Source: Spongiactinospora sp. TRM90649 (lineage in GTDB: Bacteria; Actinomycetota; Actinomycetes; Streptosporangiales; Streptosporangiaceae). Taken from it: DNA of 64,000 nucleotides. Positions 1 through 6,882 of this stretch are shown here, one piece after another. The number at the start of each line of letters is the position of its first letter. Positions within the stretch are counted from its first letter, which is position 1. The translations under genes were made by a program, and so were the position numbers. The DNA lies in contig NZ_JARLTC010000009.1 in NCBI RefSeq assembly GCF_029382225.1, forward strand, positions 124,001 to 188,000. The letters are read 5' to 3'. The notes below the pieces were generated by a model that saw only the letters and a list, made by a program, of their open reading frames with translations, was not told the DNA's origin and searched no databases.

Positions 1-417
1 GTCCGTGATGACCGTGACATCGCGCGGCGCGAGCCGCATGGCGCGACCGCGCAGGTGCTCCTGGGTGATGACCACCTTGGTCCCGGAGTTCTCCAGCATG
101 TACGCGAGCCGGTCCTCCGGGTAGTCGGGAGACAGCGGGAGATAGGCCGCTCCGGCGGTGAGGATGCCCCATACGGCGGTCATCAGCTCGGCCGACGGCT
201 CCGCGAACACCCCGACGCAGGTGTCCGGGGCCACGCCGAGCCTGACGAGATGGCCGCCCACCCGATGCGCCGCGTCGCTGAGCTGCGCGAACGTGAGGTC
301 GCCCGTCTGGTGGGTGACCGCCGTGGCGTCGGGCCTGTGCAGGGTCTGGTAGATGAGTTGATCGCGTAGCGACATCCCCTTGAGGAACGCCCCCGCGGTT
401 GACAGTGAAGTGAGCAT
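1..417 (-). CDS. NRPS adenylation domain, N-terminal part (truncated by window edge)
   Basis: The reverse-strand frame beginning at ATG 417 is open for 139 codons and runs off the left edge. It reads like the start of an NRPS adenylation domain: an N-terminal helix (residues about 15-30), a segment with VTHQTGDLTFAQLSDAA, and core motif A2 (LTAGAAYLPLSPDYPEDRL, about residues 90-108). The protein starts directly with the A domain, so it has no N-terminal condensation domain and could be a stand-alone A-T protein or an initiation module. Its specificity pocket lies outside the window. It is 42 bases downstream of the EamA gene on the same strand, so it is probably co-transcribed. The upstream GGGTGG is only a weak ribosome-binding site. 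Confidence 0.85.
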   Translation of the reverse strand, partial: MLTSLSTAGAFLKGMSLRDQLIYQTLHRPDATAVTHQTGDLTFAQLSDAAHRVGGHLVRLGVAPDTCVGVFAEPSAELMTAVWGILTAGAAYLPLSPDYPEDRLAYMLENSGTKVVITQEHLRGRAMRLAPRDVTVITD

Positions 418-459
418 GCTGAACGCCACCCAATGCAGAATCCGGTGGGGATTTACCGA

Positions 460-1359
460 TCACGAGGTTCGGACGGAAGCGGCCGGCGCCCGCGCCTCCG
501 CCCGGCGCCGGGGTTGAGTGAGGATCACGGCGGCGATGACGGCGCCCGCCCCGACCAGTTGGAACGGGCCCAGCGACTGGCCGAGGAAGACGTAACCGAG
601 GACGGTCGCGCACAGCGGTGAGATGAGCGACAGGAACGAGGCGGCGAGCGCCGGAAGCCGGGAGAGCCCGCGGAACCAGAGCACGTAGGCGATCAGCGCG
701 CCGATCAGGCACAGGTAGCCGTACCCGGCGATGTTCCCCCACGTCAACTGGTCGGGCAGCGGCTCGCTGAGCAGGGTGATCGGCAGCAGCACGACACCGC
801 CCACGGTGAGCTGCCAGCCGGTGAAGGTGAGCAGTGAGACGCCTTCCGGACGGCCCCACCGCTTGGTCAGCACGATGCCCGAGGCCATGCACAGCGCGCC
901 GAGGAGCCCCGCCGCGACGCCCACGCCGTCCAGCGCGGCCTGTGGCCGCAGCACGAGCAGGGCGACTCCGCCGGCGCCGAGCACGCAGGCGAGGATGTGC
1001 GCGGGCAGGATTCGGTCACCGAGCAGCATCGCCCCGAGCAGCAGCACGATCACCGGCTGGATGGACCCGACCAGCGCGGCCACCCCGCCGGGAAGGTGGT
1101 AGGCGGCCACGAACAGGAAGTAGAAGAACGCGCCGATGTTCAGCACGCCGAGTACGGCGGCCCGCCACCACCACGTACCCGTGGGCAGGACCCGGGTGAA
1201 CATCAGCAGGATCAGGCCGGCGGGGAGCGCCCGGAGCGTGGCCGCCAGCAGCGGGCGGTCCGGAGGCAGGAACTCGGTGGTGACCAGATAGGTCGAGCCC
1301 CAGACCGTGGGGGCCAGCGCGGTGAGCGCCGAGGCCGTCGCGACGCGCCGGCCGCTCAC
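460..1359 (-). CDS. EamA/DMT-family transporter
   Basis: This is a 299-residue hydrophobic protein of the EamA (drug/metabolite transporter) family, with about ten predicted membrane segments and two internally similar five-helix halves, the usual size for the family. The GTG at 1359 is chosen because its GTGA overlaps the stop of the upstream phosphoribosyltransferase gene, which implies translational coupling; the frame stays open further upstream but only in a shadow of that gene. The protein begins VSGRRVATASALTALAPT, right before the first helix, and ends in a basic cytoplasmic tail. The substrate is unknown. Its place between a UPRT-like gene and an NRPS suggests export of a pathway product or efflux of a precursor, which is inference. 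Confidence 0.85.
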   Translation of the reverse strand: MSGRRVATASALTALAPTVWGSTYLVTTEFLPPDRPLLAATLRALPAGLILLMFTRVLPTGTWWWRAAVLGVLNIGAFFYFLFVAAYHLPGGVAALVGSIQPVIVLLLGAMLLGDRILPAHILACVLGAGGVALLVLRPQAALDGVGVAAGLLGALCMASGIVLTKRWGRPEGVSLLTFTGWQLTVGGVVLLPITLLSEPLPDQLTWGNIAGYGYLCLIGALIAYVLWFRGLSRLPALAASFLSLISPLCATVLGYVFLGQSLGPFQLVGAGAVIAAVILTQPRRRAEARAPAASVRTS

Positions 1360-2015
1360 CGGCGTGCCCCCGCGTCGGCGGTGCCGAAGAACCGGTCGCC
1401 GAAGTCGCCGATGCCGGGAAGCAGGAAGGCGTGCTCGTTGAGCCCCTCCTCGATGGAGCTCGTCACGATCCGCACCCCCGGCCGCTCGGCGTGGACGCGG
1501 CGCAGGCCCTCCGGCGACGAAAGGAAATTGATCATGATGACGGCCTCCTCCGGCACGCCGGCCTCGACCAGGACGCCGATGGCCGCGAGCGCGGACCCGG
1601 CGGTGGCGAGCATCGGCTCCAGCAGCAGGACGTGCCGGTCGGCGATGTCCGGGGGCAGGTGGGAGTAGTACAGCCGGGGCAGTTTGGTCTGCTTGTCGCG
1701 CTGAATGAGGATCTTCCCGATGGGCGCGGCGGGGCAGAGTTCCCGGAACTCCAGCTCCATGGAGTCGCCGGCGCGGATGACGCTCACCGCGCACAACTCA
1801 GCGGTGATCTCCAGCCCCTCGTACGTGGCCCCGACGGGCGTGACGACGTCCTTCTTCCCGACCGGCAGAAGGTTCATCGCCGCCTCCATGAGGAGCCGGA
1901 TCACGCGCCGGGAGTGGAACACGAAGCTCCCGTGGGTGCACGCGCGATCGCGGATGATCGTATGCAGCGCGCGAAGCATGTCGTTTTGCGGCAGAAGATG
2001 AACATTGCCATCCAT
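1356..2015 (-). CDS. upp: Uracil phosphoribosyltransferase-like protein
   Basis: The 219-residue protein is close to the usual UPRT length (about 208). UPRT makes UMP from uracil and PRPP. The PRPP-binding loop is visible as LLLEPMLATAGSA, and the C-terminal uracil-contact region as PGIGDFGDRFFGT, so the active site looks intact. ATG 2015 is preferred over an upstream in-frame start because GAGGATC lies just ahead of it. It is the first gene of a minus-strand unit with the EamA exporter and the NRPS. In such a position it may be a salvage enzyme recruited to a cluster, or handle another base or PRPP-derived intermediate; the sequence alone does not decide. An inverted repeat lies in its leader. 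Confidence 0.82.
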   Translation of the reverse strand: MDGNVHLLPQNDMLRALHTIIRDRACTHGSFVFHSRRVIRLLMEAAMNLLPVGKKDVVTPVGATYEGLEITAELCAVSVIRAGDSMELEFRELCPAAPIGKILIQRDKQTKLPRLYYSHLPPDIADRHVLLLEPMLATAGSALAAIGVLVEAGVPEEAVIMINFLSSPEGLRRVHAERPGVRIVTSSIEEGLNEHAFLLPGIGDFGDRFFGTADAGARR

Positions 2016-2026
2016 GACGATCCTCG

Positions 2027-2040
2027 ATTTGTTGGCAAAT
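2027..2040. promoter_or_regulatory. Short inverted repeat in the UPRT leader
   Basis: ATTTG-TTGG-CAAAT is a perfect 5-bp inverted repeat with a 4-base centre. It sits 12-25 bases upstream of the UPRT start codon, overlapping the likely ribosome-loading region, in an AT-richer stretch of the divergent intergenic region. It could be an operator half-turn or a small hairpin. Function is inferred only from position. Confidence 0.3.
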
Positions 2041-2080
2041 GGATGATCGTGTTCTAATTCTGCCCATTCGAGCAAGCGCC

Positions 2081-2121
2081 GCTTCTCACCGGCTTCTCAC
2101 CGCCGGAAAGCGAGCGGAAAG
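2081..2121. repeat. 11-bp-phased direct repeats in the divergent promoter region
   Basis: GCTTCTCACCG occurs twice in perfect tandem (2081-2091 and 2092-2102). Immediately after, CGGAAAG occurs twice, starting at 2104 and 2115, again 11 bases apart. Direct repeats phased by one helical turn are the hallmark of operators for SARP-type antibiotic regulators, which are known to bind heptads about 11 bp apart. They lie between the divergent UPRT and cyclodeaminase-like genes. No SARP gene is present in the window. Confidence 0.5.
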
Positions 2122-2198
2122 GCGGGAGAAAGCCCTCCGGCCGACAGTGAGATGGTTCGACCACGAAGTCCGACTCGATCTCCAGGTGCGGGAAGACG

Positions 2199-3044
2199 AT
2201 GACCTCAACGTTGTGGCTCGACCGTGACGACGTCCAGCGCGCCTACGAGACGTTCGATCCGGTGATGCTGATCGTCGCCGATCTACGGGCACCGAACGGG
2301 GGAGAGACACAGCCCGGATCAGCCACCGGGGACGACGTGCTGATCGTTGAGGACGGGGGCGTGAGCTACGCGCTTCCCCTGCACGCCCTCCGCACCGTGT
2401 ACCGCGCCTGCCTCGCGGCGGCGGTCGTGCGGCGGCTTTCGGCTCCGCGCATCGCCACGGTGGGCTTGGTGGTGCTCAGGAGCTGGGACGCCTCGGCCTA
2501 CCTGAACGTGTTCGTCAGACGGGTCCCGGAGGTGACACACGTCGCGGTGTGCGCCGGCGAGGGCCAGGCCGACGTGCCGGAACGGATCAGGGACGAGTTG
2601 TTCATGGCGGGGGCGACGCTCGCCGCCGAGGAGGACGCCAGGGAGGCGCTGTTCGGCGCGAACCTCGTCGTGGTCGACGGCTTCGAGGACGCGTCGTGGC
2701 TGGACCAGGTTTCCGCGGGCACCGTCATCGTCAACGTCAGCGACGACGCCCTGCCCGCCAACGTGGTGAAGGCGCTGACCATGATCTACGGAGTGGCCGG
2801 CGCCAACCGGCCCCCCGTCTACCGGCGACACTACGGTCGCGAGATGCCGCGTTTCGGCGACCTCTTCGAGATCCTGCGGTCGGACGAACCGATCGCCAAC
2901 CGCTCGACCGACGTCTGCGTGATCGACCTCAACGGCGTGGACGCCATCAGCCGCGAGCTGACGCTCCAGATCGGAAAGACGGCCAGAGGCCTCGGACTGG
3001 GCCGCTGGACCCACGATGTCTCGCCACCGCGAAACGGGGAGTGA
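2199..3044 (+). CDS. Ornithine cyclodeaminase/mu-crystallin-like protein (degenerate NAD loop)
   Basis: This 281-residue protein resembles the Rossmann half of the ornithine cyclodeaminase/mu-crystallin family, which includes SbnB-type dehydrogenases of 2,3-diaminopropionate synthesis. The recognisable order is an Arg-containing helix (VYRACLAAAVVRRL), a strand (ARIATVGLVVL in spirit, seen as PRIATVGLVVLRS), an AREALFGANLVVVDGF strand-helix unit, and a SWLDQVSAGTVIVNVS segment. The glycine-rich dinucleotide loop expected after the first strand is not canonical, so NAD use is doubtful. It is about 40 residues shorter than typical members. It is the first gene of a three-gene plus-strand unit with the OvmZ/OvmW-like pair; the stop is 5 bases before the next start. 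Family assignment is tentative. Confidence 0.45.
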   Translation: MTSTLWLDRDDVQRAYETFDPVMLIVADLRAPNGGETQPGSATGDDVLIVEDGGVSYALPLHALRTVYRACLAAAVVRRLSAPRIATVGLVVLRSWDASAYLNVFVRRVPEVTHVAVCAGEGQADVPERIRDELFMAGATLAAEEDAREALFGANLVVVDGFEDASWLDQVSAGTVIVNVSDDALPANVVKALTMIYGVAGANRPPVYRRHYGREMPRFGDLFEILRSDEPIANRSTDVCVIDLNGVDAISRELTLQIGKTARGLGLGRWTHDVSPPRNGE

Positions 3045-3049
3045 CCACC

Positions 3050-3652
3050 ATGCACTGTGACCTCGCACCCTGCGACCGCCCGGTCGCACCGGGATTCCGA
3101 CTCTGCCTGGCCTGCCGGAACGCGCTGCGCGTCAGTCTGCGCTCCCTGCCGGGGCTCTTCCGTGAGTGCGAGCGGAGGCTGGTCCCCGGCCCCCGCGGCC
3201 TGACGCAGCGGCTGAGCCGCCTAAGCAGGCCCTCCGGAATCGTGCTCAACGAGGCGGCCGTGCACGCCCGCGCCGAGATGGAGAGCGTGCTGGCCTCCTG
3301 GTGCGCGCTGGTCGCCGAGGAGCGGCGGACCCACGGCCCGGCCGGGCTCGGGGTGCCCGAGCTGACCTCCTACCTGGAACTGCACCTGACCTGGCTGGCC
3401 GCCCACCCGGCGGTCGGCGACCTGGTGAGTGAGGTCGCGAACCTGGTGACGCTCGCCAACACGGTGCTGGAGCCCGCCGCCAGCCCGGTGGCGCTCGGCA
3501 CGTGCAGCCGGCCGGGATGCCCGCGCACCGTCCACCTGCGGCACGACGAGGGGGACCTCGTGCGCTGCACCGCCGGGCACGTGTTCGCGCCGCACGAGTG
3601 GCTCGCGCTCAGCCTGCGCACGCGCCGCGCCGAGCCGGAGCCCGCCGTATGA
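3050..3652 (+). CDS. OvmZ-like zinc-finger protein
   Basis: The 200-residue protein has two pairs of cysteines near the N-terminus (MHCDLAPCDRP and CLACRNAL), a helical middle, and two more near the C-terminus (GTCSRPGCPRTVHLR, then VRCTAGH). This arrangement fits the small actinobacterial family that includes OvmZ of the oviedomycin cluster, whose members are followed by a small helix-turn-helix protein. The role is unproven; a DNA- or RNA-binding regulator is the usual guess. ATG 3050 follows a GGGGAG ribosome-binding site and the stop of the preceding gene by 5 bases. The stop overlaps the next start (ATGA), so the pair is translationally coupled. Confidence 0.6.
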   Translation: MHCDLAPCDRPVAPGFRLCLACRNALRVSLRSLPGLFRECERRLVPGPRGLTQRLSRLSRPSGIVLNEAAVHARAEMESVLASWCALVAEERRTHGPAGLGVPELTSYLELHLTWLAAHPAVGDLVSEVANLVTLANTVLEPAASPVALGTCSRPGCPRTVHLRHDEGDLVRCTAGHVFAPHEWLALSLRTRRAEPEPAV

Positions 3653-3828
3653 GCACCCGGCGCATGGTCCCCACGGAACTGGCGGCCCTCGCGCTGGGCG
3701 TGAAGGAGGCCACCATCAGGAAATGGGTGAGCCGCGGGAAAATCCAAAGGTACGGCTCTCCCGGACGCGCGGAATATGACTTGGATGAGATCCTCCGCCT
3801 GGCGGAGAAGAGGAATCAGATCGATTGA
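3649..3828 (+). CDS. OvmW-like small helix-turn-helix protein
   Basis: This 59-residue protein is essentially one MerR/excisionase-like winged helix-turn-helix. The segment LAALALGVKEATIRKWVSRG is the HTH, and YDLDEILRLAEKR is the closing helix. Such single-domain proteins pair with OvmZ-like zinc-finger proteins in actinomycetes. The start codon overlaps the previous stop as ATGA. A factor-independent terminator follows 18 bases after the stop, so this is the last gene of its unit. Probably a DNA-binding partner, possibly regulating the adjacent biosynthetic operon; that is inference from position. Confidence 0.65.
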   Translation: MSTRRMVPTELAALALGVKEATIRKWVSRGKIQRYGSPGRAEYDLDEILRLAEKRNQID

Positions 3829-3846
3829 TCAGGAACCGTTTGATAG

Positions 3847-3880
3847 GCCCGCTCGACACTGAGTCGAGCGGGCTTCCTGC
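3847..3880 (+). terminator. Rho-independent-like terminator after the HTH gene
   Basis: An 11-bp perfect stem (GCCCGCTCGAC at 3847-3857 and GTCGAGCGGGC at 3863-3873) with a 5-base loop is followed by a T-containing tract. It separates the small regulatory unit from the long biosynthetic operon. Confidence 0.85.
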
Positions 3881-3927
3881 GTTTACCAGGGCATACGAAT
3901 ATTTCCCGGAAAAATGTGGCGAAAGGG

Positions 3928-3956
3928 TTGACCCTCGCACCGGGAAAGTGTCACTC
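3928..3956 (+). promoter_or_regulatory. Possible promoter of the biosynthetic operon
   Basis: TTGACC (3928-3933) followed after 17 bases by TCACTC (3951-3956) is the best sigma-70-like pair in the 170-base leader before the first operon gene. The -10 is poor. The leader is AT-richer than its surroundings and has a TTTCCCGGAAA palindrome (3902-3912) just upstream, a possible activator site. The start point is not determined. Confidence 0.3.
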
Positions 3957-4050
3957 TTTTCCGTGTGGAACTCGTGTGCCCGAAACGAGATATGGCCCTC
4001 TGGCCTTTCCCCCGCTGAATGCCTTGAATTTCCCGCGCGAAGGAGCGCAG

Positions 4051-5151
4051 ATGGACTCATGGCTGCCCACGTTACGTGACACTCTCGCCGGCATGGCGGC
4101 GCATCGGGCGGGGCCGGTCGCGGTCGCGCCGTCCGGGACCCCGATCCTGCTGGCCAACAACGAGTCGCCGCTCGAACCGCTGCCGTCCGTGGCGGCGGTC
4201 ATCGCCGAGGCGGCCACCCAGATCAACCGATATCCGGACGCCGGCTGCGTAGAGCTCACCGCCGACATCGCCGCGTGGCTCGAAGTGGACCCCGAGCGGG
4301 TCGTCGCGGGCTGCGGCTCGGTCGGAGTGCTCCAGATGCTGTTCGAGGCCGTGGGCGAGCCGGGCGCCGACGCCGTCTACGCCTGGCGCTCCTTCGACGC
4401 CTATCCGTCGCTGGCCCGGCTCTCCGGCATGCGGCCGGTCACCGTCCCGCTCGCCGACGACCATCACGACCTGGCCGCGATGGCCGCCGCGCTGACGCCG
4501 GCCACCCGCGTCGTGATCGTCTGCAACCCCAACAACCCCACGGGCACGACGGTGCGGGGCGAGGAGTTGCGGGACTTCCTCGACCGGGTGCCGCGCGACT
4601 GCCTGGTCGTGCTCGACGAGGCCTACCGCGAGTACGTCCGCGACCCCGGCGTGCCGGACGGTCTCGACCTCGCGCGTGACCGGCCCAACGTGGCCGTCGT
4701 CCGCACCTTCAGCAAGGCCTTCGGGCTGGCGGGCCTGCGGGTCGGCTATCTCGTGGCGCACCGGGACGTGGCGCGGGAGGTGCGCAAGACCCGCCTGCCG
4801 TACTCGGTGAACCACCTGGCACAGGTGGCGGCGCGCGCGTCCCTGCGCGCACAGGACGAGCTGATGGATCGCGTCGAGCGCACCGTCAAGGAGCGCGAAC
4901 GGGTCAGGACCGCGCTGACCGACCTGGACGTCCCGGTGGCGCCGAGCCAGGCCAACTTCGTCTGGCTGCCGCTGCACGACCGGACGGCGGACTTCGCCGC
5001 CGCGTGCGCCGCGGCCGGAGTCAACGTGCGTGCCTATCCCGGCGACGGGGTACGGGTCACGATCGGTCTCCCCGAGGACAACGACGCCTTCCTCGGGGCT
5101 GTCTCCCATTGGCGTACTCACGGTGAGGTTGGCGCTGCATGCCCAAGGTGA
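4051..5151 (+). CDS. HisC-like (histidinol-phosphate/aromatic) aminotransferase
   Basis: A 366-residue fold-type I PLP aminotransferase of the HisC family. Seen are [11 protein letters not shown] near the N-terminus, [19 protein letters not shown] and the PLP lysine in [16 protein letters not shown] (K222), with the C-terminal arginine region VRVTIGLP. Actinobacterial relatives also transaminate aromatic amino acids, which would suit the DAHP synthase and shikimate dehydrogenase genes nearby. Histidine biosynthesis is unlikely because no his genes are present. ATG 4051 is chosen for its AAGGAGCG site. It is the first gene of the 24-gene operon, and its end overlaps the next gene by 13 bases. 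Confidence 0.85.
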   Translation: MDSWLPTLRDTLAGMAAHRAGPVAVAPSGTPILLANNESPLEPLPSVAAVIAEAATQINRYPDAGCVELTADIAAWLEVDPERVVAGCGSVGVLQMLFEAVGEPGADAVYAWRSFDAYPSLARLSGMRPVTVPLADDHHDLAAMAAALTPATRVVIVCNPNNPTGTTVRGEELRDFLDRVPRDCLVVLDEAYREYVRDPGVPDGLDLARDRPNVAVVRTFSKAFGLAGLRVGYLVAHRDVAREVRKTRLPYSVNHLAQVAARASLRAQDELMDRVERTVKERERVRTALTDLDVPVAPSQANFVWLPLHDRTADFAAACAAAGVNVRAYPGDGVRVTIGLPEDNDAFLGAVSHWRTHGEVGAACPR

Positions 5152-5750
5152 CGTTCTACTTCGACCCGGTCTGCCCCTTCGCGTGGGTCACCTCGCGCTG
5201 GATCCTCGAGGTCGAGAAGGTACGCGAGATCGATCTGAGCTTCCGGGTGATGAGCCTGTCGGTGCTCAACGAGGGCCGCGAGATCGACGCGTGGTACCGG
5301 GAGTTCTGCGACAACGCCTGGGGCCCGGTACGGGTCTGCGTCGCCGCCGCCCAGAGCGAGGGCAACGCCGTCCTGCGCGACCTGTACACGGCGCTGGGCA
5401 CCCGGATCCACAACCAGGACAACAACGACTATCCATCGGTCATCGCCGAGGCGCTGGCCGAGCTGGGGCTGCCCGCCGAGCTGGCCTCCGCCGCCGGCTC
5501 CGGCGACCACGACGACGCCCTGCGCAAGAGCCACCACCAGGGCATGGAGCCGGTGGGTTACGAGGTCGGCACGCCGACCATCCACTTCGAGGACGGCGAC
5601 CGCCCGGTGGCCTACTTCGGCCCGGTGCTGACCGCGATTCCCCGAGGTGAGCAGGCCGGCCGTATGTGGGACGCGGTCAAGGAGCTCGCCTCATACGAAC
5701 GGTTCTTCGAGCTGAAGCGCTCGCGTACCAGCGGGTTCGACTTCAGCTGA
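5139..5750 (+). CDS. DsbA-fold mycothiol-dependent nitroreductase-like protein (Rv2466c family)
   Basis: The 203-residue protein matches the Rv2466c family along its whole length: [65 protein letters not shown] and a terminal FFELKRSRT. Family members are cytosolic thioredoxin-fold enzymes using mycothiol and reducing nitro compounds or disulfides. The usual C-P-W-C active site is here C-P-F-A (C12 to A15): the nucleophilic cysteine is kept and the resolving one lost. That points to a monothiol, mycothiol-dependent or glutathione-transferase-like reaction. It overlaps the preceding aminotransferase by 13 bases and precedes DAHP synthase. A role in pathway redox or nitro/nitroso chemistry is inference. 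Confidence 0.82.
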   Translation: MPKVTFYFDPVCPFAWVTSRWILEVEKVREIDLSFRVMSLSVLNEGREIDAWYREFCDNAWGPVRVCVAAAQSEGNAVLRDLYTALGTRIHNQDNNDYPSVIAEALAELGLPAELASAAGSGDHDDALRKSHHQGMEPVGYEVGTPTIHFEDGDRPVAYFGPVLTAIPRGEQAGRMWDAVKELASYERFFELKRSRTSGFDFS

Positions 5751-5785
5751 CCTCTCATCGCCAACCGTGAACAGTGAGGATCGTC

Positions 5786-6856
5786 ATGCCAGCGTCCGAG
5801 ACTCTCCACGTCTTCCAGTCCACCGTCCAACCCGCTGAGCTGAGCGCGTGGCAGTCGCTGCTGTCCGCGCGCCAGGCCACGTCGGAACTCCTGTGGCTCG
5901 GCACCACTCCGGTGATCGTGACCTCGGAGATGGCGGCGATCAACGTGCCGCGGAACCTGCCACGGCCGGTCGCGTCAGTCGTGTGCGACGGCAACGTGCG
6001 CCTGAGCAGGCGCGAACTGCGGCCCGAGGGGACCATCGTCACCATCGGGCCCGCCAAGATCGGTGACGGTGGCGTGGCGGTCTTCGCCGGGCCGTGCGCC
6101 GTCGAGAGCGGCCCGCAGTTGGAGGCCGTGGCCAGGGCCGTCGCCGAGCACGGCGTGGCCGGGCTGCGCGGCGGCGCCTTCAAGCCGCGGACCTCGCCGT
6201 ACGCCTTCCAGGGCCTGCGCTGGACGGGGCTGGAGCTGCTTGAGGAGACCAGGCGGGTGACCGGCCTGCCCATCCTCACCGAGGTCGTCGACCCCCGGCA
6301 CGTCGAGGGGGTCGCCGAGGTGGCCGACGCGCTGCAGATCGGCACCCGCAACATGCAGAACTTCGAGCTGCTGCGCGAGGTCGGCGCGGCCGGCCGTCCG
6401 GTCGTGCTCAAGCGCGGCTTCGGCTGCACGGTCGAGGAGACACTGGCCGCCGCCGAGTACATCCTCGCGGCGGGCAACGACCAGGTGATCCTCTGCGAGC
6501 GCGGCATCCGCACCTTCGAGCGCGCCACCCGCTTCACGCTGGACATCTCCGCGGTGGCGCTGCTCAAGCAGCGTTCACACCTGCCGGTGATGGTGGACCC
6601 GAGCCACTCCACGGGACTGCCGAAGCTGGTGGAGCCGGTGGCGCTGGCGGCCGTGGCCGCGGGCGCCGACGCGCTGCTCATCGACGTGCACACGCAGCCG
6701 GGCGAGGCCTTGTGCGACGGCGCGCAGGCACTGCGGGTCTCGCAGTTCCGCGAGGTGATGGGCAGCCTGGAGATGCTCAGCCTCGGGCTCGGCCGCAACG
6801 TCAGCGTCGTGATGAACGTGGACGTCAGGGACGCCCCGGTCGCGCAGTCCGCCTGA
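5786..6856 (+). CDS. aroF: 3-Deoxy-7-phosphoheptulonate (DAHP) synthase, class I-beta type
   Basis: The 356-residue enzyme joins phosphoenolpyruvate and erythrose 4-phosphate, the entry step of the shikimate pathway. Residues 1-90 form a ferredoxin-like N-terminal domain; the barrel follows with FAGPCAVES, GGAFKPRTSPYAFQG, LQIGTRNMQNFELL, VLKRGFGCTVEE and VMVDPSHSTG, all catalytic or metal-site motifs. This is the AroF/AroG(Bacillus, Thermotoga) subclass, unlike the class II enzyme typical of actinomycete primary metabolism, which supports a pathway-dedicated extra copy. ATG 5786 is preferred over an in-frame GTG 12 bases upstream because that GTG is part of the GTGAGGA ribosome-binding region. 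Confidence 0.92.
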   Translation: MPASETLHVFQSTVQPAELSAWQSLLSARQATSELLWLGTTPVIVTSEMAAINVPRNLPRPVASVVCDGNVRLSRRELRPEGTIVTIGPAKIGDGGVAVFAGPCAVESGPQLEAVARAVAEHGVAGLRGGAFKPRTSPYAFQGLRWTGLELLEETRRVTGLPILTEVVDPRHVEGVAEVADALQIGTRNMQNFELLREVGAAGRPVVLKRGFGCTVEETLAAAEYILAAGNDQVILCERGIRTFERATRFTLDISAVALLKQRSHLPVMVDPSHSTGLPKLVEPVALAAVAAGADALLIDVHTQPGEALCDGAQALRVSQFREVMGSLEMLSLGLGRNVSVVMNVDVRDAPVAQSA

Positions 6857-6882
6857 TCCGACCCCGTCATGGGAGGACGTCC

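Noticed and set aside
55..369. Plus-strand open frame at the left edge
   Set aside because: The minus strand here encodes an NRPS A2 motif; the plus frame is its shadow.
1360..1794. N-terminal extension of the EamA gene frame
   Set aside because: The extension lies wholly inside the phosphoribosyltransferase gene and has shadow composition; the GTGA overlap gives a better start.
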